Of a stretch of 39,267 nt of DNA, positions 1 to 7,676 are shown piece after piece. Position 1 is the first letter of the stretch. Each line of letters starts with the position of its first letter. The stretch covers positions 1 through 39,267 of the forward strand of contig NZ_JABFMP010000051.1 in the NCBI RefSeq assembly GCF_013359595.1, given 5' to 3'. Origin of the DNA: Pseudomonas sp. C1C7. Its GTDB lineage: Bacteria; Pseudomonadota; Gammaproteobacteria; Pseudomonadales; Pseudomonadaceae. A program made the translations under genes and the position numbers. The notes under the pieces are model-generated. The model ran no database searches and had not been told where the DNA came from. It was given only the letters and a program-made list of their open reading frames with translations.

Positions 1-118
1 GGGCAAAGCCCCTGAGTCGGGGGGGGATTGGGGGAAGTGGGCCCGCAGATTGGCTAGTGCTTAAACCCCATCCCTACAGGTCCTGCGGCAGGTCCACCAA
101 TGTGGCCCGTTCTTACGC

Positions 119-1144
119 CTACTGTTTGCGCCACATCCCGGGCGATGTGCCGAACTGCCTTTTGAACGCCCGACTGAACGCCGCCTCCGACTCATACCCC
201 ACCGCAAACCCGATCTGCGCCACATTCCCCCGGCCTTCACGCAGCTGCTGCGCGGCCACGTGCATGCGCCAGAGCGTCAGGTATTGCATCGGCGGTTGCC
301 CGACCAAGGTGGTGAATCGCTCGGCGAACACCGAGCGCGACATGCCCACTTCAACGGCCAAACCTTCCGCCGTCCAGTTTTCGGTCGGGCGGGCGTGGAG
401 CAGGGCCAGGGCGCGGCCGATCTGCGGGTCGCGCAGGCCCGCCAGCCAACCGCGGCGCTCGGCCGGCAGGCTGGCGACGTACTGGCTGACGGCTTCGACG
501 AACAGCAGTTCCGACAGCTTGGCGATCACCGTCGTCGAGCCAATCCGTCCCGCCGCGATCTCGCTGACGGCGAAACGGAACGAGCTTTCGATCCAGGTGC
601 CCGAGGCGGTCGCGCGCAGGTCCAGTTTCAACAACGGTGGCAGCGACGACAGCAACGGACTGAAGGGCGTTTCGGAACCGAGAAAACCGCACAGCAACTG
701 CGTGGCCACTTCGCCGCCTCCGCCGAATCGAATGCGGGAAATGCCACCGACGTCGGGCGGCTGGATGACGTCTTTCACCGGCATCGGGGCGATGCTCAGG
801 TCGCTGCCGAAGGTATGGGTGTGGTTGTGCGGCAGCAGCACCAGTTCGCCGGCCTGCACGTCGATAGCGGTCTCGCCTTCGACCCGGATCTGCATGCAAC
901 CGGCGGCGACGAAGTGCGATGCGATGACATGCCGGGGCGCCTGCTGAAAGGGTTTGCAATCCTCTTCCGACATCCGCCCGTTGATGCACCAGGGCGCGGT
1001 GAGTTCGGCCTCGAGGAACACCCCTCCAGACAGCCGGATGACACGCAGTACATCGGACAGCGCATCGAGCATTGGCCAGACCTCAGTCTCAGCTCTCGGT
1101 TTCGGTTCCGGACGCCGGAGCAGGTATTCCGGCGCATCGGTCAT
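119..1144 (-). CDS. AraC-family regulator with N-terminal cupin domain
   Basis: This 341-residue protein has the two-part layout of AraC regulators of the cupin_6 type. Residues about 10-200 form a cupin-like sensor (conserved PWCI, HFVAAG and VLLPHNHTH stretches). Residues about 230-341 carry two helix-turn-helix units: one in WTAEGLAVEVGMSRSVFAERF, a second in VAQIGFAVGYESEAAFSRAF, followed by the family signature FKRQFGTSPGMWR. It is divergent from the diiron oxygenase gene that starts at 1291, with 146 bp between them, so control of that neighbour and of itself is plausible but not shown. The ligand is unknown. The opposite strand also holds long open frames here; they lack family features and are shadows. 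The family call is firm; the regulon is not known. Confidence 0.9.
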   Translation of the reverse strand: MTDAPEYLLRRPEPKPRAETEVWPMLDALSDVLRVIRLSGGVFLEAELTAPWCINGRMSEEDCKPFQQAPRHVIASHFVAAGCMQIRVEGETAIDVQAGELVLLPHNHTHTFGSDLSIAPMPVKDVIQPPDVGGISRIRFGGGGEVATQLLCGFLGSETPFSPLLSSLPPLLKLDLRATASGTWIESSFRFAVSEIAAGRIGSTTVIAKLSELLFVEAVSQYVASLPAERRGWLAGLRDPQIGRALALLHARPTENWTAEGLAVEVGMSRSVFAERFTTLVGQPPMQYLTLWRMHVAAQQLREGRGNVAQIGFAVGYESEAAFSRAFKRQFGTSPGMWRKQ

Positions 1145-1290
1145 TCAACACCGCAATGGCGAGGCCTAGATTAGCACCAACGCGGAACCGGCGATCCAGG
1201 CGCCATCGGCGGCCTTCATCGAGGGTCATTGGCTCCGGCGTTATCGCTAACTGGCACATCCCTATTCGACCAGGCAATCCGGAGATCAAT

Positions 1291-2256
1291 GTGAATACCG
1301 TCGTGACCGTACCCAGCTCCTTACTCGGCAAAGCTGCCGCCAATGTCGATCGCTATGCGCAAATGGTCAAAGCATCGAAGAAAGCCGAATGGCAGATCGA
1401 CCGCGATCTGCTACAGGACCGCCGCTTTGATTTTTCGCGCAAATTCCTCCCCGACGGTCTGTCACAGGTCGACCGTCTGAGCTTTCTCGGCGTCGACGAA
1501 GCACGCCTGCTCAGCCAGATCCAGGGGCGCACCTATGCGTATCTGTTCGGCCTGGTCGAGCGTTTCATCAGCGCCAAGATGCTTGATCAGGGCAGGGCCC
1601 ATGTGTTCGACGATCAGTTGGCGCTGGAGGCGCTGGTGCGTTTCTCCAACGACGAAATCAAGCATCAGGAGCTGTTCCGGCGCATTGAAATCATGATGGG
1701 TGAGCAATTGCCGGCCGGCTATCGCCAGGTGGCCGATCCCAACGAGGTGGCCCGTGCGGTACTGGCGGCCAGCAGTTGGTCGGTGCTGGCACTGACCTGC
1801 CATATCGAGCTGTTCGTGCAGACCCACTACAGCCAGAGCATCGCCCCGCGCGAAGAGCTGTGCCCGCTGTTCAAGGACGTGTTCAAGTTCCACTGGAAGG
1901 ATGAAAGCCGGCACGTGGTGCTCGACGAACTGGAGTGGCAGGCCGAACACGCCAAGCTCTCGCCGGCCGAGCGCGACCTGGCAGTGGATGACCTGATTGT
2001 CCTGGTGACGGCCGTGGACGGCATCCTGCAGGCCCAGTCGGCGGCGGATACCGAGTACTTCATCCGCAGCGTTTCGCGCACCTTCAGCGCCGATGAACGC
2101 GCGCGAATCAGCGATGGCCTGCTGGGGGCCTACCGTTGGCAGTACATCGTCTCCGGCGTGCAGCATGCACACTTCGGCAAGCTGCTGACGAGCATGACGA
2201 CGCCGGCACAGATGTCGAGGATCCAAGCGGCGCTGGCGCCCATCCTGGAAAGCTGA
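1291..2256 (+). CDS. AurF-like diiron N-oxygenase family protein
   Basis: The 321-residue product matches the ligand pattern of AurF-type (p-aminobenzoate N-oxygenase) non-haem diiron enzymes. Visible candidate ligands are Glu90 (LVERF), Glu122 and His125 (DEIKH), Glu173 (HIELF), and His201, Glu205 and His208 (HWKDESRH). From memory, AurF uses E101, E136, H139, E196, H223, E227 and H230, and the spacing here is nearly the same. Such enzymes bind O2 at two irons and oxidise amines or related substrates; the substrate here is unknown. The GTG start at 1291 is chosen because GGAG lies 6 nt upstream and the homologous region begins there; an in-frame open extension reaches back to 1072 but overlaps the AraC gene. 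A strong terminator follows. It stands alone as a one-gene unit, divergent from an AraC regulator. Confidence 0.8.
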   Translation: MNTVVTVPSSLLGKAAANVDRYAQMVKASKKAEWQIDRDLLQDRRFDFSRKFLPDGLSQVDRLSFLGVDEARLLSQIQGRTYAYLFGLVERFISAKMLDQGRAHVFDDQLALEALVRFSNDEIKHQELFRRIEIMMGEQLPAGYRQVADPNEVARAVLAASSWSVLALTCHIELFVQTHYSQSIAPREELCPLFKDVFKFHWKDESRHVVLDELEWQAEHAKLSPAERDLAVDDLIVLVTAVDGILQAQSAADTEYFIRSVSRTFSADERARISDGLLGAYRWQYIVSGVQHAHFGKLLTSMTTPAQMSRIQAALAPILES

Positions 2257-2263
2257 TCCCGCA

Positions 2264-2299
2264 CGCGCGACCGACATTTCATCGGTCGCGCGATTTTTT
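2264..2299 (+). terminator. Rho-independent terminator of the diiron oxygenase gene
   Basis: A perfect 11-bp stem (CGCGCGACCGA at 2264-2274 with TCGGTCGCGCG at 2282-2292), a 7-nt loop and an immediate run of six T (2294-2299) begin 7 nt after the stop codon. This is a textbook intrinsic terminator on the plus strand. Confidence 0.93.
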
Positions 2300-2336
2300 G
2301 TGGGCCGTCGGTCCGGCGTTATCCCAGGTTCCCTGC

Positions 2337-2342
2337 TATTAA
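2337..2342 (+). promoter_or_regulatory. Possible extended -10 of the response regulator gene
   Basis: TGC followed by TATTAA lies about 40 bp before the response-regulator start and downstream of the terminator, so this gap must hold its promoter. No convincing -35 element is seen, so this is a weak call. Confidence 0.25.
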
Positions 2343-2381
2343 TTTAGGGTGCAGGAATGCAAATCTTTCGGGGAGCGTGTC

Positions 2382-3071
2382 ATGAATCCATCCGTGCGTA
2401 TCGGCATCGTCGACGACCATCCGTTGTTGCGCGAGGGCGTTGCCAATACCTTGAAAAGACGCCCGGACCTTCAGGTGGTGGAGCAGGGCGCGAGTGCGGA
2501 CGATGCCAGGGAAATCGCCGAACGGGTGAGCCCGAATGTGATGTTGATGGACGTCAATATGCCCGGCGACGTGTTCGCCGCGGTGCGTTTCATCACCACT
2601 CAGCTGTCGGATGTGAAAGTGCTGATGCTCACGGTTTCCGAGTCCGAGAACGATGCCTTCCTGGCGCTCGAGGCCGGCGCCAGCGGCTATGTCTTGAAAG
2701 GGATCAGCGGGCCGCAACTGGTCGAGGCGATCAGGGCGATTGCCCGGGGCGAAACCTTCATCTCCCCCGAGCTTGCGGACAAACTGCTGAGCAACACCAA
2801 AAAGCACGAAGCGCAAATGCCGAAGTTCGATTTGACCCCGCGTGAGGAGGAGGTCATTCGTGAGGTTTCAAAAGGGCTGACCAACCGGGAAGTGGCGAGC
2901 AAGCTGCTGATCAGTGAAAAGACCGTCAAGCACCACATGGGCTGCGTGATGCAAAAACTCAATGCGCGAAATCGCGTGGAAGCGGTCACCGTCCTGCGGC
3001 GGTATTGGGAGCACGAAGCGGTCGAGCGACTTCGCTTCGCCGCCGAAGAAACCTCCCAGGACGCTGACTAG
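2382..3071 (+). CDS. NarL/FixJ-type two-component response regulator
   Basis: The product has 229 residues. Residues 1-120 form a receiver domain with the acidic pair DDH (11-13), phospho-acceptor Asp57 (LMDVNMPG), Thr84 and Lys106. Residues about 155-215 form a LuxR/GerE helix-turn-helix (LTPREEEVIREVSKGLTNREVA, SEKTVKHHM). The ATG at 2382 is chosen because GGGAG precedes it and the receiver fold begins at once; an in-frame GTG at 2349 has no good ribosome site. The last codon positions overlap the stop of the convergent histidine kinase gene. That kinase (4549-3068) carries the HisKA_3 transmitter usual for NarL-type partners and is the likely cognate sensor. Targets are unknown. Confidence 0.92.
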   Translation: MNPSVRIGIVDDHPLLREGVANTLKRRPDLQVVEQGASADDAREIAERVSPNVMLMDVNMPGDVFAAVRFITTQLSDVKVLMLTVSESENDAFLALEAGASGYVLKGISGPQLVEAIRAIARGETFISPELADKLLSNTKKHEAQMPKFDLTPREEEVIREVSKGLTNREVASKLLISEKTVKHHMGCVMQKLNARNRVEAVTVLRRYWEHEAVERLRFAAEETSQDAD

Positions 3072-4549
3072 AGTCGAAATTGCGCATTGACCGACGTGCC
3101 GGCGGCGCTGGAGTCAATGCTGAACAACCCTCCCAATGATTCGACGCGATAACGCAAGCCGGCCAGCCCCAGCCGGCTCCTGCCTGATTTATCGAGCTCG
3201 AAGGCGTCGTCCGACAGGCCCGGCCCACTGTCCCGGACGCTGATGTTCAGTATCCCGTTGATGTACTTCGCCTGGACCGTCTGACCCTCGCCGTTGGCAT
3301 GGCGGTAGGCGTTGTTGAGCACTTCCTGCACGAAACGGTACAGGCAGAGCTTGAGCGGCATCGAGGTGACCTTCGGCAGCGTTCCGATGTTCAGGGCCAC
3401 CTGGGTGCCGGTCCGTTGCTCGTGCCGCTGCGCCACCAGATGCAACTCTTCCACCAGCGTCAGATCGTTGATTTCCGGCAGGGCCAGACCTCGAGACAGA
3501 TCCCGCACCTCACGCAAGGCGTCGGTGGCCGCGCCGCGAATGGTTTCCATCGACTCCTGATCCACGTTCGAGCAGTTCTCGGCCAGATCGTCGAGGCGGA
3601 TCAGAATCAGGGTCAACAGCTGCGCCGGGCCGTCGTGCAAGTCCGCGCCGATGCGGCGCAGGGTCAGTTCGTTGACCCGGGAAAACTCCTGGGTCGCCGT
3701 GGCCATCTTGCGTTGCAGTTCGGCGTTGCTGATGTGCAGGCGGGTCTGCTCCTGCAAGCGCAGGCGCAGGGCCACCTGCTGGCGCTGGATGATCTTGTCG
3801 CCACGGCGCACGATGAAGAACAGCAGCGTCAGCATCGCCAGCGTCGCGGCGCCGACCACCGTCCAGACCTCCTTGCGGATGCGATTGATCTCGACCTTCA
3901 GGCTCTCGGCTTTTTCATAGAATTCGCCCACGGCAACGATCTTGCTGGAACCGGCATCGCGCAGGGGCGCGTAAATTTCATAGAGGGGCAGGTCGAGTTT
4001 GCGCTCCCACTCGTTCTCGTCCTGGGACGGGTCCTCGACGTCGGTGACCACCCTGCCCTTGAGCGCCTCGCCGACATGCTCCAACGGGAATTTGTGATTG
4101 GTAATGGCCTTGTTGGTGCTGTACACCACCGTGCCATCGGCCCGCCAGATCTTGATCGAAACGATGTGCTGCTTGAGCGCATGACTCTGGGTGAGCCGGT
4201 CCAGGGCCTGGACACTGGATTCGGAGAGGGTATTGCTGTTACTCATTTCCTGCACAAAGGGCTCCAGAAAGGTCCCCATGTATTGCGCGCCCGCGGCCGC
4301 GGCGCTGTTCACCGCGGCATTTTCGATGTTTTCGCTCACCAGATTGCCCACGGAAAACATGGTCAACCCGAGGATCACAGCCGCAATGATCACAAAGCGC
4401 GTCGAGTTGCTCAGCTGCCGCGCCCAGAACCGAGCCCCCCAGCTGCCATTTCGATGCTCATCGATCGGAGGGGTGGATTCGAACAGAGGCTCATTGTGAT
4501 GCGCGATGAACGTCGCGTCTTTTGAGTCGACCTTTGCGTCTTTTGTCAT
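3068..4549 (-). CDS. NarX/DesK-type sensor histidine kinase (HisKA_3)
   Basis: A membrane sensor kinase of 493 residues. Transmembrane segments at about 52-73 and 228-248 enclose a periplasmic sensor of about 150 residues. The HisKA_3 dimerisation helix holds phospho-His305 in DLHDGPAQLL. The ATPase domain shows an N-box (QEVLNNAYRHA, Asn412/413), DSGPG at 440-444 and a glycine-rich GLAGLRYR stretch. The ATG at 4549 is chosen because it opens a natural cytoplasmic N-terminus; an open extension to 4693 has no family support. The HisKA_3 class normally phosphorylates NarL-type regulators, and the only one nearby is the convergent gene ending at 3071. The sensor part resembles that of the kinase at 5371-6849. 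The signal is unknown. Confidence 0.9.
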   Translation of the reverse strand: MTKDAKVDSKDATFIAHHNEPLFESTPPIDEHRNGSWGARFWARQLSNSTRFVIIAAVILGLTMFSVGNLVSENIENAAVNSAAAAGAQYMGTFLEPFVQEMSNSNTLSESSVQALDRLTQSHALKQHIVSIKIWRADGTVVYSTNKAITNHKFPLEHVGEALKGRVVTDVEDPSQDENEWERKLDLPLYEIYAPLRDAGSSKIVAVGEFYEKAESLKVEINRIRKEVWTVVGAATLAMLTLLFFIVRRGDKIIQRQQVALRLRLQEQTRLHISNAELQRKMATATQEFSRVNELTLRRIGADLHDGPAQLLTLILIRLDDLAENCSNVDQESMETIRGAATDALREVRDLSRGLALPEINDLTLVEELHLVAQRHEQRTGTQVALNIGTLPKVTSMPLKLCLYRFVQEVLNNAYRHANGEGQTVQAKYINGILNISVRDSGPGLSDDAFELDKSGRSRLGLAGLRYRVESLGGLFSIDSSAAGTSVNAQFRL

Positions 4550-4652
4550 GGGATGGGTTCTCCGCTGCCTCCATTCAAGAAGTGTAGGCTTCTTCACCCC
4601 GCATGCCGCGCCCTGTAGTCGCTGCCGAAGGCGCGATCTTTGTTGATGGACT

Positions 4653-5273
4653 TCAACGCCGACCGAACGCCAACCGCGCCGCAAACAGCACAAAAATCAT
4701 CCCCGTGGTGCGATCCATCCACTTGATCACGCGCTCGCGTCGCAGAACGCTGGCCAGCGGTTGGGTTGCGCCGATCAGGGTGGCGGACCAGATCAGGCCG
4801 AGTACCACGTGAATGCTCACCAGACCGAAGGTCCAGGCGATCAGGTTTTGCCCCTGGGGAATGAATTGGGGGAGGAAGGAGACGTAGAAGATGCCGACCT
4901 TGGGATTGAGCACGTTGCCCAGCATGCCCTTGAGGAACCAGTTGGCGTTCGGCTTGCCATCGGTTTCGACGGGGGAGAGCGAGCGGCGAGGGCGCAGCAG
5001 CATGTTCAGCCCGAGCCAGGCCAGGTATCCGGCGCCGCAGTACTTGAGCAGGTTGAATGCCAGTTCCGAGACTGCGATCAGGGCGCCCAGGCCAAAGGCG
5101 ACAGCGGCGCCCCACAGCAGACAGCCGGCATTGATGCCCAGTGCGGCACGAAACGCCTGTTGTCGGCCTTCCACGGTGGCGGTTCTCAGGACCAGGGCGG
5201 TGTCCAGGCCGGGAGTCAGGGTCAGTACCGTGGCGGCGAGGGTGAAGGCGAGCAGGCTGTCGAAGATAGACAT
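4653..5273 (-). CDS. LysE/RhtB-family amino-acid exporter
   Basis: This 206-residue, highly hydrophobic protein has the N-terminal family signature (LTPGLDTALVLRT, residues about 16-28) and about six predicted membrane helices, the usual size and form of LysE/RhtB efflux proteins in the inner membrane. They export amino acids or analogues; the substrate cannot be read from sequence. The ATG at 5273 is chosen because homologues start at MSIFDSLLAF-like sequence, although no strong ribosome site is seen there; an in-frame ATG at 5315 is the alternative. It lies between two histidine kinase genes on the same strand, with gaps of about 100 bp on each side, so co-transcription is possible but unproven. 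Confidence 0.88.
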   Translation of the reverse strand: MSIFDSLLAFTLAATVLTLTPGLDTALVLRTATVEGRQQAFRAALGINAGCLLWGAAVAFGLGALIAVSELAFNLLKYCGAGYLAWLGLNMLLRPRRSLSPVETDGKPNANWFLKGMLGNVLNPKVGIFYVSFLPQFIPQGQNLIAWTFGLVSIHVVLGLIWSATLIGATQPLASVLRRERVIKWMDRTTGMIFVLFAARLAFGRR

Positions 5274-5370
5274 GGGCGGTGGCTTGCGCGTGAGGATGGC
5301 CGCACGGTAGCACATGTCCCGAAGCGTCAAAACACGATCCCTGTATGCGGTGTTCACAAAAGTTTGGTTT

Positions 5371-6849
5371 CTACGCCGTTTTACGCTGCGCACTTTCCTT
5401 GCGTTCAACCACCTTGAACGTCAGTCGCACCAACGTTCCCTTCTGATCAAGACTGCTCAACGTCGCCTCGCCACCAAAGCTCTCCATGATCTGCTTGACC
5501 ATGATCAGCCCGATGCCGAGCCTGCCGTCCTTGGTCGTGTAGAAGGACTTGAAGGCCGCCATTTCCTGCAGTCTGGACAGTCCGTATCCGGTGTCATGCA
5601 GGGTCAGATGCAGCCATTGCTGGGTTTCATCCAGCTCGGCGCGGATGGTCAACGTTCCCCCGCCAGGCATCGCCTCGATGGAATGGGCGATCACGCTGTT
5701 GAGAATCTGCGACAGCAGCAGCGGGTTGCTAACTACACGGGGCGTCGGCTCGTTGCTGAAAATCACCTGGATCCTGGATTGACCCAGTTGCGTGGCGAAA
5801 GTGCCCAGCGTGGCCTGTACCCCCATCATCGGTTCCACCAGTTCGGCTTCTCCGCGAATCGGTCGCAGGCACAGCAGCAGTTCATGCACCCACTTCGACA
5901 TCCGGTCCACCTGACTGACGATATCGGCGATGTTCTTGCGCGCGGGCTGACCCTCCGCTTCATCCGCCAGCTCGGCACTGGAGCGAATGCAGGCCAGCGG
6001 ATTGCGCAGGCTGTGGGCAACCGCCGTGGACATCTCGATCAGCCCCAGGTAAGTCTTGTTGGCCACCAGTTGCGCCTCCTGCGACGCCAGTTGCGCCGAC
6101 GCCCGTCGCACCATCCAGTACAGCCCGAAGTACAGCAGGACACCGCCCAGCGCCGTGGACAGCCAGATGATCCAGTGGCCGCGCTCGAGCCTTTCGACCA
6201 GGTCGGACGGCTCCTTGTAGATTTCCACCATCACCAGCGTGTTGCCCAGGTCGTCCATCAGCGGGATGTAGCTCTCGATGAAGAACGCTTTCGGTGGATG
6301 CAAAAACTGCTGCTCGGGGCGCGCTTCTTCAGCCGCGCTGTATTTGGTCGATACACGGTCCTTGGCCTGGAAGGCGGCTTCCAGTGCTTCGTCGTTGAGA
6401 AACTGCTTGCCGATCAGCTCGGGATTGGTCGACCAGATCACCGTCCGCTGCGGCGAGTAGAGGCTGATCAGCAAAGAATCGGGCAGGTGCGACAGATGAT
6501 CGAAAAACTCCGAGCGCGCCCGTAGCCGGTTCTGCGTCAATTCATGGGAAAGCACGCCATACGGAGGCGCCGCCAGCACATCGGCCACCCGCATCCCGGT
6601 GAGCCCGTGATGGCGGATCTCGCCGGCGGCGATGGTCTGGATGAATTGCGCTGACAGCAGCGCATCGCGTTCCAGGCTTTCGATCACCAGATACTGGGTC
6701 GACACCGTACCCAGGCCAAAGGCGATGATGCTGACGAGAAAAAAACTGATCAGCGAAAACCAGCGCAGAAGATTGAATTGCCGCGTCGGCGCGATGGCGT
6801 CGGCGGCTCCCCGGGGCAGGCGATTGAACAGTGCTGAAATGGCAGCCAT
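5371..6849 (-). CDS. Sensor histidine kinase with atypical N-box
   Basis: A 492-residue membrane kinase with helices at about 27-49 and 226-247, a periplasmic sensor (50-225), a HisKA domain with phospho-His279 in AHSLRNPLACI and an HATPase domain with DTGYG (419-423) and GRLGIGL (442-448). The N-box reads NSVIAHSIEAMPGGG: the Mg-binding Asn expected just before the EAMP stretch is replaced (Ala388/His389). The sensor shares landmarks with the kinase at 3068-4549 (VxxSTN, a conserved IYxPL/SYIPL-type stretch, VGEFYE/VEIYKE before the second membrane helix), which suggests paralogous input domains. The start at 6849 has AGGA upstream. No response regulator directly follows it; it may talk to the NarL-type regulator at 2382-3071 or to a distant one. 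Confidence 0.88.
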   Translation of the reverse strand: MAAISALFNRLPRGAADAIAPTRQFNLLRWFSLISFFLVSIIAFGLGTVSTQYLVIESLERDALLSAQFIQTIAAGEIRHHGLTGMRVADVLAAPPYGVLSHELTQNRLRARSEFFDHLSHLPDSLLISLYSPQRTVIWSTNPELIGKQFLNDEALEAAFQAKDRVSTKYSAAEEARPEQQFLHPPKAFFIESYIPLMDDLGNTLVMVEIYKEPSDLVERLERGHWIIWLSTALGGVLLYFGLYWMVRRASAQLASQEAQLVANKTYLGLIEMSTAVAHSLRNPLACIRSSAELADEAEGQPARKNIADIVSQVDRMSKWVHELLLCLRPIRGEAELVEPMMGVQATLGTFATQLGQSRIQVIFSNEPTPRVVSNPLLLSQILNSVIAHSIEAMPGGGTLTIRAELDETQQWLHLTLHDTGYGLSRLQEMAAFKSFYTTKDGRLGIGLIMVKQIMESFGGEATLSSLDQKGTLVRLTFKVVERKESAQRKTA

Positions 6850-7034
6850 GGGGAATGTCCTGTCAGTGTTTCGTTTCCCTGTGCAGCAATCAGGGCTTGT
6901 ACTTCAAGCCTGTAGTTACTGGAGCATGGTTCATGCCAAATCGGCGGCCAGATCCGATGCCAGAGCCGTCAGCCCTTGAGCGAAGGCAGGTGGGCAAAGG
7001 AGAGGTTTTGCACCGGGGCGCAATAGCCAGATTT

Positions 7035-7060
7035 GGGGCAAATTCCCCAGTCCTTGCCCC
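7035..7060. repeat. Inverted repeat between thioesterase and kinase genes
   Basis: GGGGCAA (7035-7041) and TTGCCCC (7054-7060) form a 7-bp dyad with a 12-nt loop just after the thioesterase stop. No T run follows on the minus strand, so it is a poor intrinsic terminator and could equally be a protein site. The remainder of 6850-7075 shows nothing I can name. Confidence 0.35.
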
Positions 7061-7075
7061 GAATCCGCAAGCAAC

Positions 7076-7570
7076 CTATCGACCATGCGCCGCATCGGCC
7101 AATTGCCCGGCATCGACCCGCACAAACACCGAGTCGCCCACCGCCGTCAGCACCTCGCCGGCGAACACTTCGCAGATCACCCGGGTCTTGCGCCCGACGT
7201 CGCCTTCCACTCTGGCCCGCAATGTCAGCGGCACGCCCATGGGGGTGGGTTTGATGAACTTGATGCCCAGATTGCCGGTGACGCAGTTGATGCGTGGCAG
7301 GCTGGCGACTTCGCGCTGTTCGGCGCGGTAGTGCCAGGCCATGGCGGTCCAGTTGGAATGGCAGTCCACCAGCATCGCGATCAGGCCGCCGTAGACCAGA
7401 TCCGGCCAGCCGCAGTACTTGTCCTGCGGCACATGCTCGGCCACGACATGGGTGCCGTCCTCGTGCCAGTAACTCTTGATGTGCAGCCCGTGGGGATTGC
7501 TGCCGCCGCAGCCGTAGCAGACGCCGTCGGGGGCTGCCGTGTCTTGAAGGGAGGTGTCGTGGGTGGTCAT
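7076..7570 (-). CDS. PaaI-like hotdog-fold thioesterase
   Basis: This 164-residue protein carries the CxxCG..NPxGL motif (CYGCGGSNPHGL, about 18-29) of a PaaI/YbgC-like hotdog subfamily, and the active-site helix region VYGGLIAMLVDCHSNW (about 59-74), with a small-residue pair followed by an acidic residue. Members hydrolyse acyl-CoA thioesters in the cytoplasm; the substrate is unknown. The ATG at 7570 is chosen because it has GAGGA about 10 nt upstream and gives the usual family length; an open extension to 7708 runs through a REP element. It lies downstream of the LysR gene on the same strand, but the REP at 7635-7670 separates them. Confidence 0.85.
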   Translation of the reverse strand: MTTHDTSLQDTAAPDGVCYGCGGSNPHGLHIKSYWHEDGTHVVAEHVPQDKYCGWPDLVYGGLIAMLVDCHSNWTAMAWHYRAEQREVASLPRINCVTGNLGIKFIKPTPMGVPLTLRARVEGDVGRKTRVICEVFAGEVLTAVGDSVFVRVDAGQLADAAHGR

Positions 7571-7634
7571 GCCGGGATCATCCTCGAAAGTGGAAGCCCC
7601 GATTGTTAGGCAATTCGCACCATAACGCACCCCC

Positions 7635-7670
7635 TGTAGCAGCCGGACGCAGGCTTCGCCAGCTGCTACA
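7635..7670. repeat. REP palindrome
   Basis: TGTAGCAGC (7635-7643) and GCTGCTACA (7662-7670) are perfect inverted arms around a GC-rich centre, a common Pseudomonas REP form. It starts 7 bp past the LysR stop and lies before the thioesterase start, so it may stabilise or end the LysR transcript. Confidence 0.85.
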
Positions 7671-7676
7671 AAAGCT

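Noticed and set aside
1..118. Short GC-rich stretch at the left edge
   Set aside because: Only small imperfect repeats (GGGCAAAGCCC; AGGTCCTGCGGCAGGTCC) are seen, with no T run or gene; nothing can be supported.
57..1174. Plus-strand open frames opposite the AraC regulator
   Set aside because: They have no recognisable domain and overlap a clear AraC protein on the minus strand.
1252..1267. TGGCAC-N resembling a sigma-54 promoter upstream of the diiron oxygenase
   Set aside because: The -12 GC is absent (TT at that spacing) and the start would fall almost on the ribosome site.
1072..1290. N-terminal extension of the diiron oxygenase back to 1072
   Set aside because: It would overlap the divergent AraC gene, is Arg/Pro-rich, and lacks a ribosome site; GTG 1291 has a good one.
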